A DNA stretch of 64,000 bases from Hirudo medicinalis. Its lineage: Eukaryota > Annelida > Clitellata > Hirudinida > Hirudinidae. A program made the translations under genes and the position numbers. The stretch covers positions 113,656-177,655 of the forward strand of contig MPNW01000058.1 in assembly GCA_011800805.1 (NCBI GenBank), given 5' to 3'. Under the pieces are notes generated by a model. It made no database searches and was not told the origin of the DNA. It worked only from the letters and a program-made list of their open reading frames with translations. Positions 1 to 30,991 of this stretch are shown here, piece after piece (within the stretch, counting starts at the first letter, position 1; every line of letters begins with the position of its first letter).

Positions 1-112
1 ATAATACATAATAATAAATAAGACAACAATAATACATAATAATAAATAATACAACAATAATACATAATAATAAATAATACAACAATAATACATAATAATA
101 AATAATACAATT
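1..112. repeat. 28-bp AT-rich minisatellite
   Basis: About four head-to-tail copies of a 28-base unit built from AATACATAATAATAAATA plus ATACAACA. The array is cut by the window edge, so its full length is unknown. It is a compound of AAT and ACA triplets rather than a pure microsatellite. Confidence 0.8.
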
Positions 113-1726
113 GTTCGGAACGAAACGAACAAGAGGATGTTTTTAAGGAAATGTCAAGAATTTCGACAAATCAACGGAAGTAATGAAGCATCCAAAACGA
201 GTGCAAGTTGTGGAGTTACTAAGGACATCGTGGACAGAGAGTTCCACACTGTCGTGGCTCGATTCGTGGCTGATGAAAAATTTCATTTCTTTTTCATTTC
301 TTTAACTTTTTCCAAATATTTCGTGACACATGTGATGTTCTTCTGAAATTAAATTCTTCAGGGGCGGCAGAATGCGTCTCGTGAGTAAAATGTGTCATTA
401 TCAAATGAAAAAGAATAATTTTTGAGGCAAAAATGAATAACTTTCCGAAGAAGTTTGGAGTTGATTGTTGAGTTGGACGTGAGTGAAGCTTCACATGAAA
501 AATGTTCTCAAAAGGATTTCTTGCTGGCGGCTGTAAACATGCTCTTGTTCTTTAAAATATTTGCAGACTCGTGCTTTATTAATAGTCGATATAAAATCAT
601 CACCATAATCGTCGCCTCCAATCTAGAAGCACGATTTTCTCGAACTTTTAAGAGAGCTCTAAAAACCCAGACAATGGCCTGATAATCATTTGTTAATTGT
701 TTTACTGTCCGCCTGTTTCATTAGTTCCTGCATTCATTCATCAATGCTTCAGTCGTTCTCTCATCGATTCCTTCGACCTTCATTCCGTCAGTCTCCTCAG
801 CCTCTACAAATAAATGTTATGTTATATTATGATAAGCCATGCATCACTGACATCTGTCGGCCTTTGGCAAACATAAAAAATTGGCTTGGCAGCAAGAAGA
901 AATGAAAAAGTATTTTGTTAGAATTTATATCCAACCTTTTTGGAAATTTGCAAACATTTTCATATTTTTTAAATTTGAATTCTAAAAATGCAAGTAAATT
1001 CTTTCATAATTGATATTCAATTCAATTCCACGTCAAATTTGTTGATTTATTTTAACATTTGAAATTACAAAGATATTGAAAAAATGCTTGAATTCAGATG
1101 CATCATGTATTTAAATTTTACAATTTGTAATTTGTAATAAAAAAATAATATAAAATAAAAAATTCATAAAAACATAAACACAGTAGCATAACATATAAAT
1201 AGAATAATATCATAAATATAAAGAATAATAGCATAATATTCTATAAAGGACTGTAAATGTAACGTGTAACGTTCTTAATTGTGTTAAAGACATTGTGACA
1301 TAAGTCGTGATCATACCGATTTCAATGAAAGAACCTAACAGAATACAAACTTAAGCAAAGACAGAAATACAAAACAAGAAACCCTCGACAGGGCATTTTA
1401 AAATGTATTAAATTAAAATTGCTAGAATTGTAGATATTTTCTGGTAAAACGGTAGATTCCCAGGAGTGGCATAACACTTCTCCACTTTGCGCCAATACCT
1501 CGCCCAGTGGTAGCAGTTACGTGATCCGTCATGCGGCCTCATACAAAGGCCATGTGTTGGGGTCATTCGTCGAGATCATGCATTCAGTTCATTAAAAATT
1601 AAAGACCATTACTTAAGTTAAAACAAAGAGAAAAAAAATCATTTGTCAAAAATGAATCTCACTTCAAGGACAAACAAAGACCGTTTTGGTCGTTAGTGTT
1701 ACAAGGAAAGAAAATTCATTCAGAAC
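113..1726. other. No supported gene
   Basis: AT-rich DNA. Short open frames (about 60-75 codons) at 137-346, 455-682 and 690-905 have no recognisable motifs and no clear splice context. The stretch 150-280 is less AT-rich than its surroundings and could hide a fragment of an exon, but I cannot support that. Confidence 0.5.
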
Positions 1727-1728
1727 TA

Positions 1729-3177
1729 CAGTCAGAACGGAGACCATGAGGACACCCCGTCATTTAAAGTGATAACTCACTAAATCAAAATTTGATTGTG
1801 GGGAAATTTTACTAAGTTGTGTAATTATATATTTGTGATTATCTCTGAAATTTTCGCCAGCATATTTTTTTGCATTAATTTAAAAATTAAGAAATGATGA
1901 TATCGAGGCGTCCATTAGCCATGAAACACTTTCAGAAATTATTGAAAAATGACTAAAACGCTTGCAAAACACGAAGCAAAAATTTATTAAAAAGAAATAA
2001 TGTTTTTTTTTTATCAATTTAAAACAAATGTTATCAATTGATTTTAATAAATTTTATACGAATTCTACATCCAGTTCCTTCCAGGCTCTCCTAGGAGAGC
2101 TACGTCTAAGGACGTTTGTCAGATTTGGAGTGGAACTGCCTTCCATTGTTGTAAACCAGTCTTGACAACATTCCCGCGATGTTTTCAATAGAAATTAAGC
2201 CTGGGGAGCAGGCTGGCCAATTTATAACTTCCAAATTTCTACTCTGGATAGATTTTATTTGTCCTATGCTCCATGATTTAGGCTAAAAAATGTTGTTTTT
2301 TTTCAACCTGCGATCATCAGGTCCATCCAGGTTAAATTTCTTCTCATCTGGAAAAATAATATTGCTCCAACCGTCTTTGTTGGAGAGCGTGGTTTGGGCC
2401 CATTCCACTCTTGCCAATTTACGATGATTTTTAAGAGCTGGAATCTTTAATCTTTTTTCATACAATAAAATACCATTAGATCTCAAATAATTTAACAATG
2501 TATGTTTAGAAATTCTTAAATTAAGTTAATTTCTATTCTGATTTGCTGAAAATTTTTCTGTTGAAATTTTCCTTTCTTACCAGGAGTCTCTGCAGAAGAA
2601 TCGTCAGTATCTTGGGTTTTCCTTGGTTAGTTCTTGTCCATATTCCTCTGGAGCCTTTAAGTAGCTCCAGACGACAGTCTTGGATCGATTGAGCTCCTTG
2701 TCAATTTCCCTGAGCGAATAATGTCCTTGTCTGAAGGTCTCAATCTGCCTACTCTCCATCTTGTCAGACGACATTTTACCTCCAGTCATTTATAAAATAG
2801 TAATTTTATAATTTATAATATATAATTTATTTATAATATATAATTTATTTATAATATATAATTTATAATGAACTTTAAATTAGTTTTTAACTCTTTTGAG
2901 TTTATACATCGATAATATTTACAAAATGTGCATTTTGATTGCTTAATTATCAAAAATTTCAAGTTTTATTGATCACGAGTAAGGATGTCCTCGTGGTTTT
3001 CAAACGGCCATAAAATGCTATTTTAAATAATTTGTAAATTCTACTCATTCATTGAAATGGTTTTAAATTTTACAGAACATTTTGTGTTCAATAAAGAGAT
3101 GTTATATAAATTGAACTTATGTTATTAGCGAGTTATCAGGAAATTATAGGGTATCCTCGTGGTTTCTTCTCTGGCTG
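1729..3177 (-). mobile_element. Tc3-like (Tc1/mariner) DNA transposon, defective
   Basis: The element is bounded by TA dinucleotides at 1727-1728 and 3178-3179, the classic target-site duplication. The left end starts CAGTCAGAACGGAGACC and the right end, read in reverse complement, starts CAGCCAGAGAAGAAACC; similarity between the ends continues inward to about 1783 and 3124, closing with GATAACTCACTAA versus GATAACTCGCTAA. A second internal copy of the CCTCGTGG core lies at 2983-2999 and a weaker one near 1901-1912, giving an IR-DR arrangement with about 160-bp spacing. The end sequence, including an AGGACACCCC block, resembles Tc3 ends. Inside is a broken transposase on the minus strand. At 1449 bp with an internal coding loss, the copy cannot be autonomous. 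Confidence 0.85.
2106..2789 (-). pseudogene. Tc3-like transposase remnant
   Basis: Three conserved blocks survive on the minus strand. 2789-2604 gives an N-terminal helix-turn-helix with REIDKELNRSKTVVWSYLK. 2498-2283 gives the region around the first catalytic Asp, with FPDEKKFNLDGPD. About 2220-2106 gives the C-terminal catalytic block NWPACSPG followed by IENIAGMLSR, keeping the catalytic Glu but with Gly where SPDLNP has Asp. Stops and frame changes separate the blocks. Roughly 110 residues between the first and last catalytic blocks, including the second catalytic Asp, are missing, so the enzyme is dead. Tc3 transposase is normally about 330 residues. Family assignment rests on the DEKKFNLDGPD and WPA-SP-IEN signatures and the matching element ends. 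Confidence 0.85.
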
Positions 3178-3864
3178 TATATACCCCATTAAAATCACAA
3201 GTTCAAAAGTCACACAGATAAATCAAAGATAAATCAGGAAGGTCATGAGTAGAGGTCAAATCTTAAAGTCATGAATCCCTATTCAAGCGTCATCGTGGCA
3301 TGAAGGTGAAGCATTACGATGACTTGCCCGAAGAAATACGTGTCTTCCACACTTATTTGACCACTTCATGCATCTGGATTTAACGAGCTTTAAGCAATTT
3401 TTAAATTCATTCTTTTACAATTTATTCAAACCTTGACATAAATTTAAACAATTAAATAAAAACTTTATTGAAAAAAAATGATTTGAATGTGAATGACGCT
3501 TAAAAGATTTAAATATGGTTTTAATTAAATAAGTAATAAATAAATAATTTTAATAAATTAAAAATACGAAGTATTTATTTATGTGAAAATTACACAGCAA
3601 TTCGATTTAAAGTTTCAAAAATAAAATAATATTTAATTAAAAATAAATAAATATTTAATATTATAACAAAATTTAAGAAAATAAATAATAAGCGTCAAAA
3701 AAACTTAAAATAATTTATGCGCTTGTCCTTGGTTTTGTTGTCTTGACAACCATAAAGATTAATAACGACAATGACTACGATGATGAGGCTGATGATGGTC
3801 AAGATGGCCGTAGAGATGTTGCGATACTGCAATTCATAACAATTATAATATTTGGAAATTTGGA

Positions 3865-4009
3865 ATAATAATAATAATGATAATAATAATAATAATCACT
3901 TCCAGTTTCAAAATGAAAGAAGATGTCAGCACACAACAAATGTGTAATGTTTCTAAATTGGACTTCACCGGGGAAATGTATAATTTTTAACTTCAATGAT
4001 TGCGAATNC

Positions 4010-4047
<38 letters not shown>

Positions 4048-4125
4048 TAATAATAATAATAATAAACAATAATAATAATATTTAATAATAATAATATTAA
4101 TAATAATAATATTAGTAAAACGATG
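3865..4125. repeat. (AAT)n microsatellite cluster with assembly N
   Basis: Interrupted AAT/ATA arrays at about 3865-3895 and 4011-4125. The single N at 4008 sits at the edge of the longer array and probably marks an unresolved join rather than one unknown base. Confidence 0.85.
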
Positions 4126-4421
4126 ACAACAATATCAAATATAAGGATGTTATGCTGTTACTTATCTTTTGTGATGCAACAATGAAATCTTATGTCAAAG
4201 TGTCTTGTTAGATTCAGTTAAACATTAATATTTGCATTATTATATTATATAAAATAATATTAATATTTTATACGATTATATAAATTATTAGTTTAACAGT
4301 TTTATTATTATTAATAATATCCCTAGGAGATTATAAAATTTGTTACAATGCATAAGATTTTCTTCTTGTTGTGTAAGTTGCAATGTTAAATTATTTGTGT
4401 TCATTCAAAAAAATATTACAG

Positions 4422-4674
4422 TTCATTGTTTGTCAGGACGATATTACGATCGGAAATCTTGATTTTTCGCTTTAAATGCACATTTATTGAAAAACGTTTT
4501 GAAGAATTATTCAACAAGTCCAGCACTTTGTTCGAATTTGTAATCAAATATTTGCCTGAAAAGCATGGATTGCACACCACAGTTTTCGCTCAACTGGCTC
4601 CTCTCAGCAAAAGCAAAGATGACGAAATTGCAGTAAAATTATATTTTCTACTTCAGCGGATGAAAGGAAGCTGA
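4422..4674 (+). CDS. Possible terminal exon of an unrecognised gene
   Basis: An open frame of about 83 codons follows a good acceptor-like sequence (AATATTACAG ending at 4421) and ends with TGA at 4672-4674. Its composition is more protein-like than the surrounding frames: charged and aromatic residues alternate (KRFEELFNKSS, KYLPEKHGLH, AQLAPLSKSKDDEIAVKL). I do not recognise the family and cannot find an upstream exon, so this may be chance. Confidence 0.2.
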
Positions 4675-7600
4675 ATAATAATAAGTTATTTTTCTTTCTA
4701 AAATTTTCCTTAAAATTAAAAAAAAATTTAAAAGATTAAATTAGTCAGAAAATTTCCGAAATTAGGGGGAATTTTGGAACGGCTGGAAAAATGACTTTTC
4801 CGCTTTGAAGTGTCCCCAGTCAAAAATACATTACTTATGAAATAATAATAATATTAATAACAATAATAATAATAATAATAATAATAATTTTAATTTCCAT
4901 GAAATACTTTTTGCAGATTTTTTTATTTCTTCATACTCAAAAGGTTAACGTAAGTTGTACGATGTGTGGATAAATATCACTTGTTTAATTGAGAATGTCA
5001 TTCACAGTCCGACGATGGAAGCAGTGGCTCTTAAAAAACACATGTGAAAATGATTATTTTGAAATTCATTTATTGAATATCATTTTACGAAATTTTAAAA
5101 TGAATAAAATTAATTTCCTTTTACAGTTTGTAAAGTGTTGGTTTAACTTGCTGAAATAATAAACAAAATAAAGATAAAGATGCCAATTCGAATTTAACCG
5201 ATAAGCGAGACAAATTTACACGTGGACTCAAGAGGATTCACAAGAGGATGTTTGTTTTCAAATCCGTGATGTTGTCCTTGACTAGCAAACTTAATTCTGC
5301 TTTTTGGATTCAAGTCAGTTGCTTTCGTAAAATGCCGCTTGCTTTGCTTCTTTGCAAACTTCAACCGGTGTGGAAATCGAATAATTCTGCGCTTACAGAT
5401 CTTATTACGGCTATCAAACTTCATTAGTTCCGAATGTTTGGAGCAATCGAATGAAAAATTCGACTAAGGAGAGAAATGACTGATCGTTTGCTTAAATGAC
5501 ATGCGCATTAATAACAATCACTTGATTAATTGAACAATTGATTGAAGACGATGGAGGAAGGAAGTCGTGATGGATTGAATGGTAGTGACCGACATTAGCA
5601 GTGATCAACGTTGAACTAATGGCGATCGTTGACTTCTGAAGGTCTTTAAGTCTTCTTTGTAAGGCCATCAAGCGAACAGATGAGATGGACACCAGTGCAA
5701 GCTTAACGACTTATTTGTTTGCCAGGCATTGGCGAGGGTCGAGGGGAGCACTTGCCCCCCTCCTGTCCCTATCAGTTTGCCCCTTGCTTTTCTAAATCTA
5801 TATGATTCATAAATAATAATAATTGATAAATAGCTTATTGATCATTAAGCAGCTCGAGTAAATTAGGAAAGCTTTCAACATCAATATTTATGTTACACAT
5901 TACAAGTTTTGATAACTAAATTACAAGTGTCTGCTTTCCTTAAGTGCCCTTAGCATGAACTTAATTGTTTGACAGTAATCCACCAGCGCTAATAAGTACA
6001 AAACTGTAAACAGTTGTACATTAAAAAAAATTTAATTTTAAATTTAGTTCTCTATTAATCCATTCATCAACAAATAATTCAGAATTCAGATCTTTTCTTT
6101 CTACACGATCTCAACAAAGGCGAATTTCATAACGTCAGAGGGTATCAGCGGAGAGATTTTGGACGCATTTAACGTATGATCTGCGCTCTTTATTGCTTCC
6201 GTTCTTATTTGGGTTTTTTGTTTTCTCAACAGTCTCCAGCATTCCAGCCTCATGAGCCCATATTAGGCGTCCGAACTCATTGAGCGAGCGACCTCTTGGC
6301 GGCCATTACTGCCGGTGCTAGTTTTGGTTGATGTGGCGATGATTACGATCCTCTGAACTAAGAAATGACTCTAATGGTGCACATGTCGAGAGCTCCTTCC
6401 ATTCAGTCAAACCTGGTCAGCACCGTTAAATCATTTAAATGGATTTTCCAGGGGGCACCATTCAAGCGTGTCTTGTCAATAAAACAAGAGGGAATGTGTC
6501 ACTTATTCCCTTTATCGGTTCCAGTTGTGGTTCTGTGTGATCCTCTGAAATTCTTCTGTTGTTTTAAATTTAATATAATCCTGGATTTGGAAAGAATTGT
6601 TATTGTTGCTATGGTATCTAATGTATATTATTACTATGTAGTATCATTATTTAAACATCATGATATCAGATTTTAGTATCTTTTATTTTTAAAAATGGTA
6701 AATATATAGCTGCAACTGGAGAATTTGAAATCATAGGACCGGAAATTTAATAAAATCTAACAAAGGTGCCAAGTAACGATCGATTATTTACAAGTAACTC
6801 AAACTGTTGAGTGGAGTTTGAAGAGACTTTACGAACGACAGAAGGATGAAGAGGAGAAGGAAAAGATTGAAAGCTAGATGAGACGAGCTAGAAAAATAGA
6901 TGAGAATTATTGGTTTTCGAAGCAGCATATAACAGGGCTAATTATTTGCGGTGCAAAGTCGGGGATATCTTGAGCTTTAAATGGAATAATAGATTAGTGG
7001 GCGTTATGGATGCGTCTGCTGTTAAATCAGGGTAGGAGAAGCTAAAAGTTATTTTCATTGGTCGTAAAATACTGAGAGGCATTTCAATAACTTTACTGGG
7101 GTCCGGACGTGTTTTAAATGAAATTGTTTTTTAGATTATGCACGATGAATTTCAATATGGTGTGTGATTGCTAATGAGTCCCTGGAAGAATAAGTCAACT
7201 CAATTGGCTAAAATTCATTCTTTTGTTGGATTGATCTATTACTATTATTAATGATTACAATTTATTGATTAATACGAACACTAATGCTTTCTTATGAGGA
7301 AGATTTAATAATAAATTAGCAAAGTCAATCGTCCCCGTGGTACTCCTTAATGGCTCTACAAATGCCTGTCGGAAAGCTCCAGTTTTTTTACGACAAGATA
7401 ATTCCATTGCGTTAGCTAAATTATTCACGTTCATTCCGGTTATTTAAATGTTTTATCCATTTTACTTGGACTTTCTGCCTTAATTTTGACTTTGACATCT
7501 TTTAGATCATTTCAAACCCATCCATTATTCCCTTATTACCATTGCTCACGCCCAACCCGATTTACGACTAGCTTCATCAGATCCTCAGCCTGAGGGATGG

Positions 7601-8235
7601 TTTTTCTTTTTCATCTTTTTTATTCATTCTCAATTCTTCTCGACCTTTCATCGCTCCTTCTGTCTATCAGGTATTTCTCATTCCGCACATACCTCCCCTC
7701 TCACTCTCTGAAATAAGGCTTTCTAAATCATCCTTTTTTTTACTCACCTTGAGACCTTCCACTTCTTCTCATCACTTTTCACTCCTAAATCTATCGCACT
7801 CGCATCTGCTAACATTGGACTTGTTTACTCAACTCTTAGATCGTTCATTCCTTCTTTTGCACTACTCATCACTGTTTTATTCTGTTCAAGTCCCCTCACC
7901 TCCTCTCAATCTTCTCTCTATCTCTCTGAATCGATTTCACTATCACATTTTCGTTCTGACTATTTGGCTGTTGAACTTTGAACAAATTTACGACAAGCTT
8001 CGACCTACAATCGCCCTGAGATATGGCAAAGGATGTCGTTTGTCGGAAGCCATAAAACCAGCGTTTAAAGCCGTCTGGAAAAACTCATTGGAAAACTTCA
8101 TCTCCCGCATTTGCTCAGTAGAAACTGAAACCTTTAGCATTAATCATTTTTAAAGCAATGTTCGAAACGTTGTAAATATTTCGTAAATAGACTATGTTTT
8201 GAGATAAAAATGTATCTGAGGAGATTTTCAGCCGT

Positions 8236-8300
8236 TTTATTTATTAATTTGATTAAAGTCCGTTGCACGATTTGCTGAGATGATTTGGACTTTGTATTTT
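8236..8300 (+). repeat. Dispersed repeat fragment (GATTAAAGTCC family), copy 1
   Basis: TTTATTTATTAATTTGATTAAAGTCCGTTGC followed by GAGATGATTTGGAC closely matches segments at 12157-12205 and 16983-17035. No coding sequence is visible. Its structure at 12.1 kb suggests it is the 5' part of a microsatellite-linked short repeat. Confidence 0.6.
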
Positions 8301-9371
8301 CAGCCGTTCACTTGGCAGTGCTTTTTATTCAAGAGATGGGTTTTCTTTTGACTTTATCGCCCAAAGTTACTGAATTTTCGGGCGCAATTCGCCAGAGAAA
8401 TTAAACTCGAGAAAGCCCAAAGTGATTTAAAAGTTTCCAAACACCGCACCTGCACCGATGCAAAAACGTTTTTTAAATTTATTATAAATTTTTTTCGAAT
8501 CAAAAATTTTTTGAAACTCTTTCAAAACCTAAGTGGAGCCCGCAGTCCTTTGCAGCTCAAGTTGGAGTTTCATTTAAAAGCGAGGAGGAAATTTTGAAAA
8601 CTTTGTAGAAAAAAAAAGTCAAATATGGAAAAATACATTCGTTGAGTGAAAGAAACAATAGTCAGGTAGAGACGGAATGAATTGATCGACAGTGTGAGAC
8701 AGATCGATTCCCGCAACGTCCATGTGATTGCACAATGTTTCCAGTTTGTGGCCTTTATTTGTCCAATTTACCTCGCCGAGTTTGTTAGATCCTTCATCAA
8801 TCTTAATTTTATGTTGTAAATACTGCTGTGGAAAATTACTGTTGCGTTTTCAGTGTTTATCACGAGGGAGCAATTTCGATTGTAGATTCGGGGAATTCCG
8901 GAGACCTGAAGCTAGAGACTGGAGTGAAACTTGAATTTCAGAATTTTAAACCGAATTTTTTATTGCGTGCCTAGTTTTCCAAATTTGATCTTGAGGCATG
9001 GAGATGGAAAATATAAATCCCCAAAACAAATAGTAAAAGAATGCTCGTATTGATCACTTTTATCAACAATCTTTCATTCCATTCATTCTTTCATATTTCC
9101 ATTTTCGTTTCATTAAAATTCTTTTTATTTATTTTTTACTGATTCCTTTTCATCCTTTACATAGTTCGTTGTTTTGATATTTGAGTGGCTTCATTAAATA
9201 GACTAACCAATTTTAACATTTGCGCCAGAAAATTAAGTAATTTTAACATTTTGATTACTCAAGTTAACCAATTTTTATTACATTCTAAGAGATCGCTGAT
9301 GTATTTTCCAAATTTTTCAAATAAAAATTATGTAAACATGCAAGCTATATTTTCATTCATTAATACTTTTT

Positions 9372-16098
<6,727 letters not shown>

Positions 16099-16210
16099 AG
16101 ATTGGATAAAATGCCCTATTTATTCATTTGGTTACAATTGTGGATTATAATATCCGCAGAGAAAGGTTTTATGTAATGTTTTTAATTTACTTTGCTCATA
16201 AATTAACATA

Positions 16211-16216
16211 AATAAA
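16211..16216 (+). terminator. Candidate polyadenylation signal of the GPCR gene
   Basis: AATAAA lies 113 bases after the GPCR stop codon in an AT-rich stretch. It is the first canonical hexamer downstream, but such hexamers are frequent in DNA this AT-rich. Confidence 0.4.
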
Positions 16217-19200
16217 ATATCATTAACAAATATATTTTTCAATGTTTTTTCTTTAAAAATAAATACAAAATGTATTAAAAATAAATACAAAAGATCAGCT
16301 TATTCATGCCATCACAAATTATAAATATTATAATTTAAAAACTCCTTAAATTTACGGTGATTCACATAATTAACAGTGCTAACTTAACCAAAGGAAGCAT
16401 TGCATAAATACAATGCACATATATTAATAAAACAAACAATTTGTATTAATTTGTAAAAAAAATACAAAGAAGTATTTTTACTCGCTTTTTTTTTATAAAA
16501 TCATTCAAGATTTAATCGAAGATTTGGAAAAAATGAAAACCCGAAAAATAGAATTTTAAAAATTATAGAAATCAAACAATAAGAAAAGGTGGCAAAGCAA
16601 ACTTAAAATTCGGTAGAGCTATGAGAAGCCATCATTAACGCCTTCAACTTCAGAAGTACCTTCCTTGACATTTTTTTAAGGGAATATTTTTCACTCACGT
16701 TTCACTCATTTCCATTCATTTTCTAGACAATTGACTTCTAGGAAATTCTGATTACAGGGATTGAACTCCCGAATTTGTGACTGTATTTGTCATGAAAGAA
16801 GGAGCTATTTTTTCTTTCGACTTTTTGTGAAAGGGGAGAGCGACAAAGTCAACACGTGAAACTTTGATGCCTGAAAATTGCAGAAATAAAAGGAGGATTA
16901 AAGCGAAATAATAAATAAATAAAATAAAAATAAGTGGTGGGAGGTCTGAGATTGGTAAGCTGTGAAAGAAACAATAAAAGTTACATTTATTTATTTTTTA
17001 TTTGATTAAAGTCCTCTGCGTAACTAAGATGATTTACGAATATAATTAGAATGGCGATAGTCCTTTTTTCTGAGCTTCTAACAAAATATTTTCTGCAACT
17101 TTTCAAGATTTATCTTCGATTTGCAATTTCGCTGTGCTGCTCGTGTGAAGCTTTTGCTTTAAAAAACTCTTAGGCTGTTCCAGGGGATACGTCAAATGCC
17201 AAATGGAATATGTTATCACCACATAACTTGAGTGGCCCCATTACTGCTATCATTACCACCTTCATCATCGCCTTCATCATCGCCTTCATCACCCGACTGA
17301 GGTCCATAAAACACCCACCTCAAGGATGTTTCCAGATCAGCATCTCGATTCGAGTCACGTGATCTTCGAGGCAATATAAACGGCAAATCAGTGATGCTTC
17401 ACCAAAGACAATTCTCAGTCTCAAACATCCGAAGGAAGTTGCTCGATGAGGTCGTGACCTTAGCGAGGTCATATGAACCTGCCCTAAGAAAAGGTTTATA
17501 ATTACGTCACCCTCGTCGATCTCAGGTCAATATAAAGCCTCGAGCGAACAAAACAAATTTCAAACCTTGAGCAATAGAAGTTCTGCCATTACGACTGTCA
17601 GCCGGGTTGGGGAGGCGGAGGACAGTTAAGTCCCGAAGACTAATGAGGAGAAGTCTTTTATGGAAGAGGCATTAAGAAAAGATAATGAAGAAGCTGTTGT
17701 TGGCTTCCAGGGCTGATGAGAAAACAGGGCATGTTTCTTAATCCTTGCTTGAGAGCTTTTAAACAACCTGAGAAATAAATAAAATGCATCCAGCGTCTTA
17801 AATTTTAAAACGAAAAGAAATTCATTTAAATCTTTCCTTTAATTAATGTAATGTTTAATGACACAAAAATTACTATTCCAAGAAAGTAAAGATTAGTTCG
17901 ACGTTCTCACGATGAATTTTCATCTTCCACTTTTGAAGTCATTTTCAGTGAATTCCAAACTTGAGGCAGAGATTTTGAGAGATGATTTTATTGAATATTT
18001 TCGGGACTAAACAGAAAGATCGCGAGTCAAAATTCTATTGAAAAAGTCCTGGAACTCTTTTCATGATTATAAAATTCTAATATCAACCCAATTTCTGAGG
18101 TGGTCTTTTATAAACAAAACGTTAAAAATATTGTCCTATTTCTGCAAAAGACTCAATTTTGAAGGAATTTCAAGTCATTGTTACGCTCCTCACGATGCAC
18201 TAATGTATTCGTACTACATTTGTTTCCATAAGAAACCGGCAATCGAAGGAAGAATGAAAACCTCCATGCTTTGAAAACTCACCCACTCAGCACCATGAGC
18301 TTTTACCCACTCTTCGAATTTCACATTCGGATTGATTGTAATTTCGAACAGGCTTTTAAAATCTAATCTGAATCTCAATCGACGCCACATGAGCCACGTA
18401 CGACCCCAACGAATTGACAACAGGCAATTTTTTGCATTTTCAAGTGATTCAATTGAATCGTTATTTTTGAAGATTCCTCAAACGATTCGATTTGCGTTTC
18501 CTGTCAATGACGATCATTTTGAGATGACTACTATCATCATGAACATCGCTGTCACCATAACAAGCCTTTAATCATCATCATAACCACTATTATCACCATC
18601 AAGGGCAACTATCATCATCATTACCGTTACAAAGCAAAGCCGAATGACCGACAAAGACTAAATAGGCGAAATCATTTCCATTTAGCTCCTTGTCAGTTCC
18701 TGATGCATCGAAGGTACATTAAATCTCCAGCTGTGGAATAACAGCCATGATTCTACCATGCAGTTTAAGTGAGTACTTTATGCGGTAATAATGGACGGAT
18801 CGATACTTGGATAGAAGATATTGATCAAATATTGAGTGGATGGTCAGTGGTCCTTAAATTGTTCACTCAGTTACTTGCTGATTTCCAACAAATCCAATCA
18901 AACATTCTAAAATTTTAAAAGTTAAAATTGTAATTTATTTTGGACAAAGTCTATGCGAAGCTGGGAGGTGGTGAATGGATAAATTAATGGTCGGACGACA
19001 CATTGAATATTAGTGAATTGGAGTCTTGAATGTCAGGATTTGAAAGTGGATTGTCGAATGATTAGACCAACCGATAGCCGTAACGATGGATGGAAGGTTC
19101 TCAAAATCTGTTTAATGTTCCACTACTTGAATATTTTATTTTATTTTTTTTTTTTTATCAAAACTAGCTCAAATTGTATTCACTTACTGTTTGTTGTGCT

Positions 19201-20323
19201 GAATGGGCAAACCCTTTTGTGACTCCTCATTAAATGCACTATTTTATTCGGTTTAATACATCTCAGCTCTTCAAATTTTTTCATTTTAACAAGCAGAAAA
19301 TTTATTCACCATGAAAATCAGAAATTTCGTTTTTATTCATCATAATTTTTTTATATATATTTTTTACATTTTTTTTATTTATTATATTTCATTGTTTAAA
19401 ATGAAATAGTTTCCGGATTGACAGGTGTGTGTTCGAAACCGAATAAAACTGTCGCTCAAAAATTGGCAGAATTAAACAATATTTTTGGTCATATTTTACA
19501 ATAAAACAAATAAATAAATGTAATTATGTTGTTTAATCTTCCACTTCAAGCAAATGGTCAATCACTGTGACTGCATGACGAATGCTATCATCGCATGTGA
19601 TATGAGTACATGAGTGATATGAGTACATGAGTGATAAGGATTTCACCTCACAAAGTGAAGTACGTCCTGCATTCCAGCTCCTGCACGTAATCTAATGAAA
19701 AGGACTCCTCGTCATAAACATGATCACCTCAGCAGGGAAAACCGATATAAATAAGTGATCTCGCTTTCGATTTCCACGGATGCTCGCCCATAGCGGGTTA
19801 ATAATGAACAATTACCATTTCTGCTGGCATGGAAATTCCCAATTCTTCGAATTATTTTATAGTTTCACAATCTTCAGCAGTTTTCTGCAAAGCAGAATGT
19901 TTCCAAAAGCGAGTAACATCCGATTAAATGTGATTAAACACAAAACAAAAAAAAAGTTTTTGAGTAGAAATCAATTCAAAGTCAAACGGCTTCCCCTGAA
20001 GACAATTTTCGAGTTGAGAGATTTATTTTTTAAAAACAACAAAGAATTATTTTTTTAATTTTAAAAGTATCCAGATCACGGCAAAAGTATTTTTGTAGAA
20101 AAATGAGAAAATTAAAGATTGCTTATTTATTTTAGAAATATGACTAAAAATAACTAGAAAACTCTCGACATTTGGAACAATAAACGCTAGAAGCAGTGAA
20201 AACTTGAAGAAAACAAAATCCTGAAAATGCATTTCATCCATCAAGGCGTTTAATGATCCGGAAACAAGAATCAAATGAGTATAGGAGAATGAATATTCAT
20301 AGATCCAATAGCCTTCCAATTAT
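16217..20323. other. Intergenic region between GPCR and alpha-catenin
   Basis: No gene is supported. It contains a third fragment of the GATTAAAGTCC repeat (16983-17042) and a GC-richer but non-coding patch at about 17280-17650. Short frames at 18038-18571, 19013-19222 and 19780-20058 lack motifs. A candidate AATAAA for alpha-catenin lies on the minus strand at 20131-20126. Confidence 0.5.
16983..17042 (+). repeat. Dispersed repeat fragment (GATTAAAGTCC family), copy 3
   Basis: TTTGATTAAAGTCC followed by TAACTAAGATGATTT matches the segment at 12165-12200 and, less closely, 8250-8286. Only the core is preserved. Confidence 0.55.

Positions 20324-30991
<10,668 letters not shown>

Larger units (their letters stand above)
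3180..9371. other. Gene-poor AT-rich region
   Basis: No gene is convincing here. It holds AAT microsatellites (3865-4125 around the N at 4008, and 4840-4890), a CT-rich stretch (about 7590-7930) and one copy of a dispersed repeat near 8236. A 134-codon open frame at 7749-8153 starts in the CT-rich tract and has no recognisable domain. Short frames at 5194-5424 and 5492-5692 (minus) and 6365-6676 (plus) are likewise unassigned. A GC-richer patch at 5730-5785 carries a GGGGAGCACTTGCCCCCC palindrome resembling the MITE ends found at 14.2, 22.0 and 24.9 kb. Confidence 0.5.

Noticed and set aside
7749..8153. 134-codon frame, possible small protein
   Set aside because: It starts in a CT-rich tract and gives Ser/Leu/His-rich translation without a domain; no splice context. 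Listed only within the region description.
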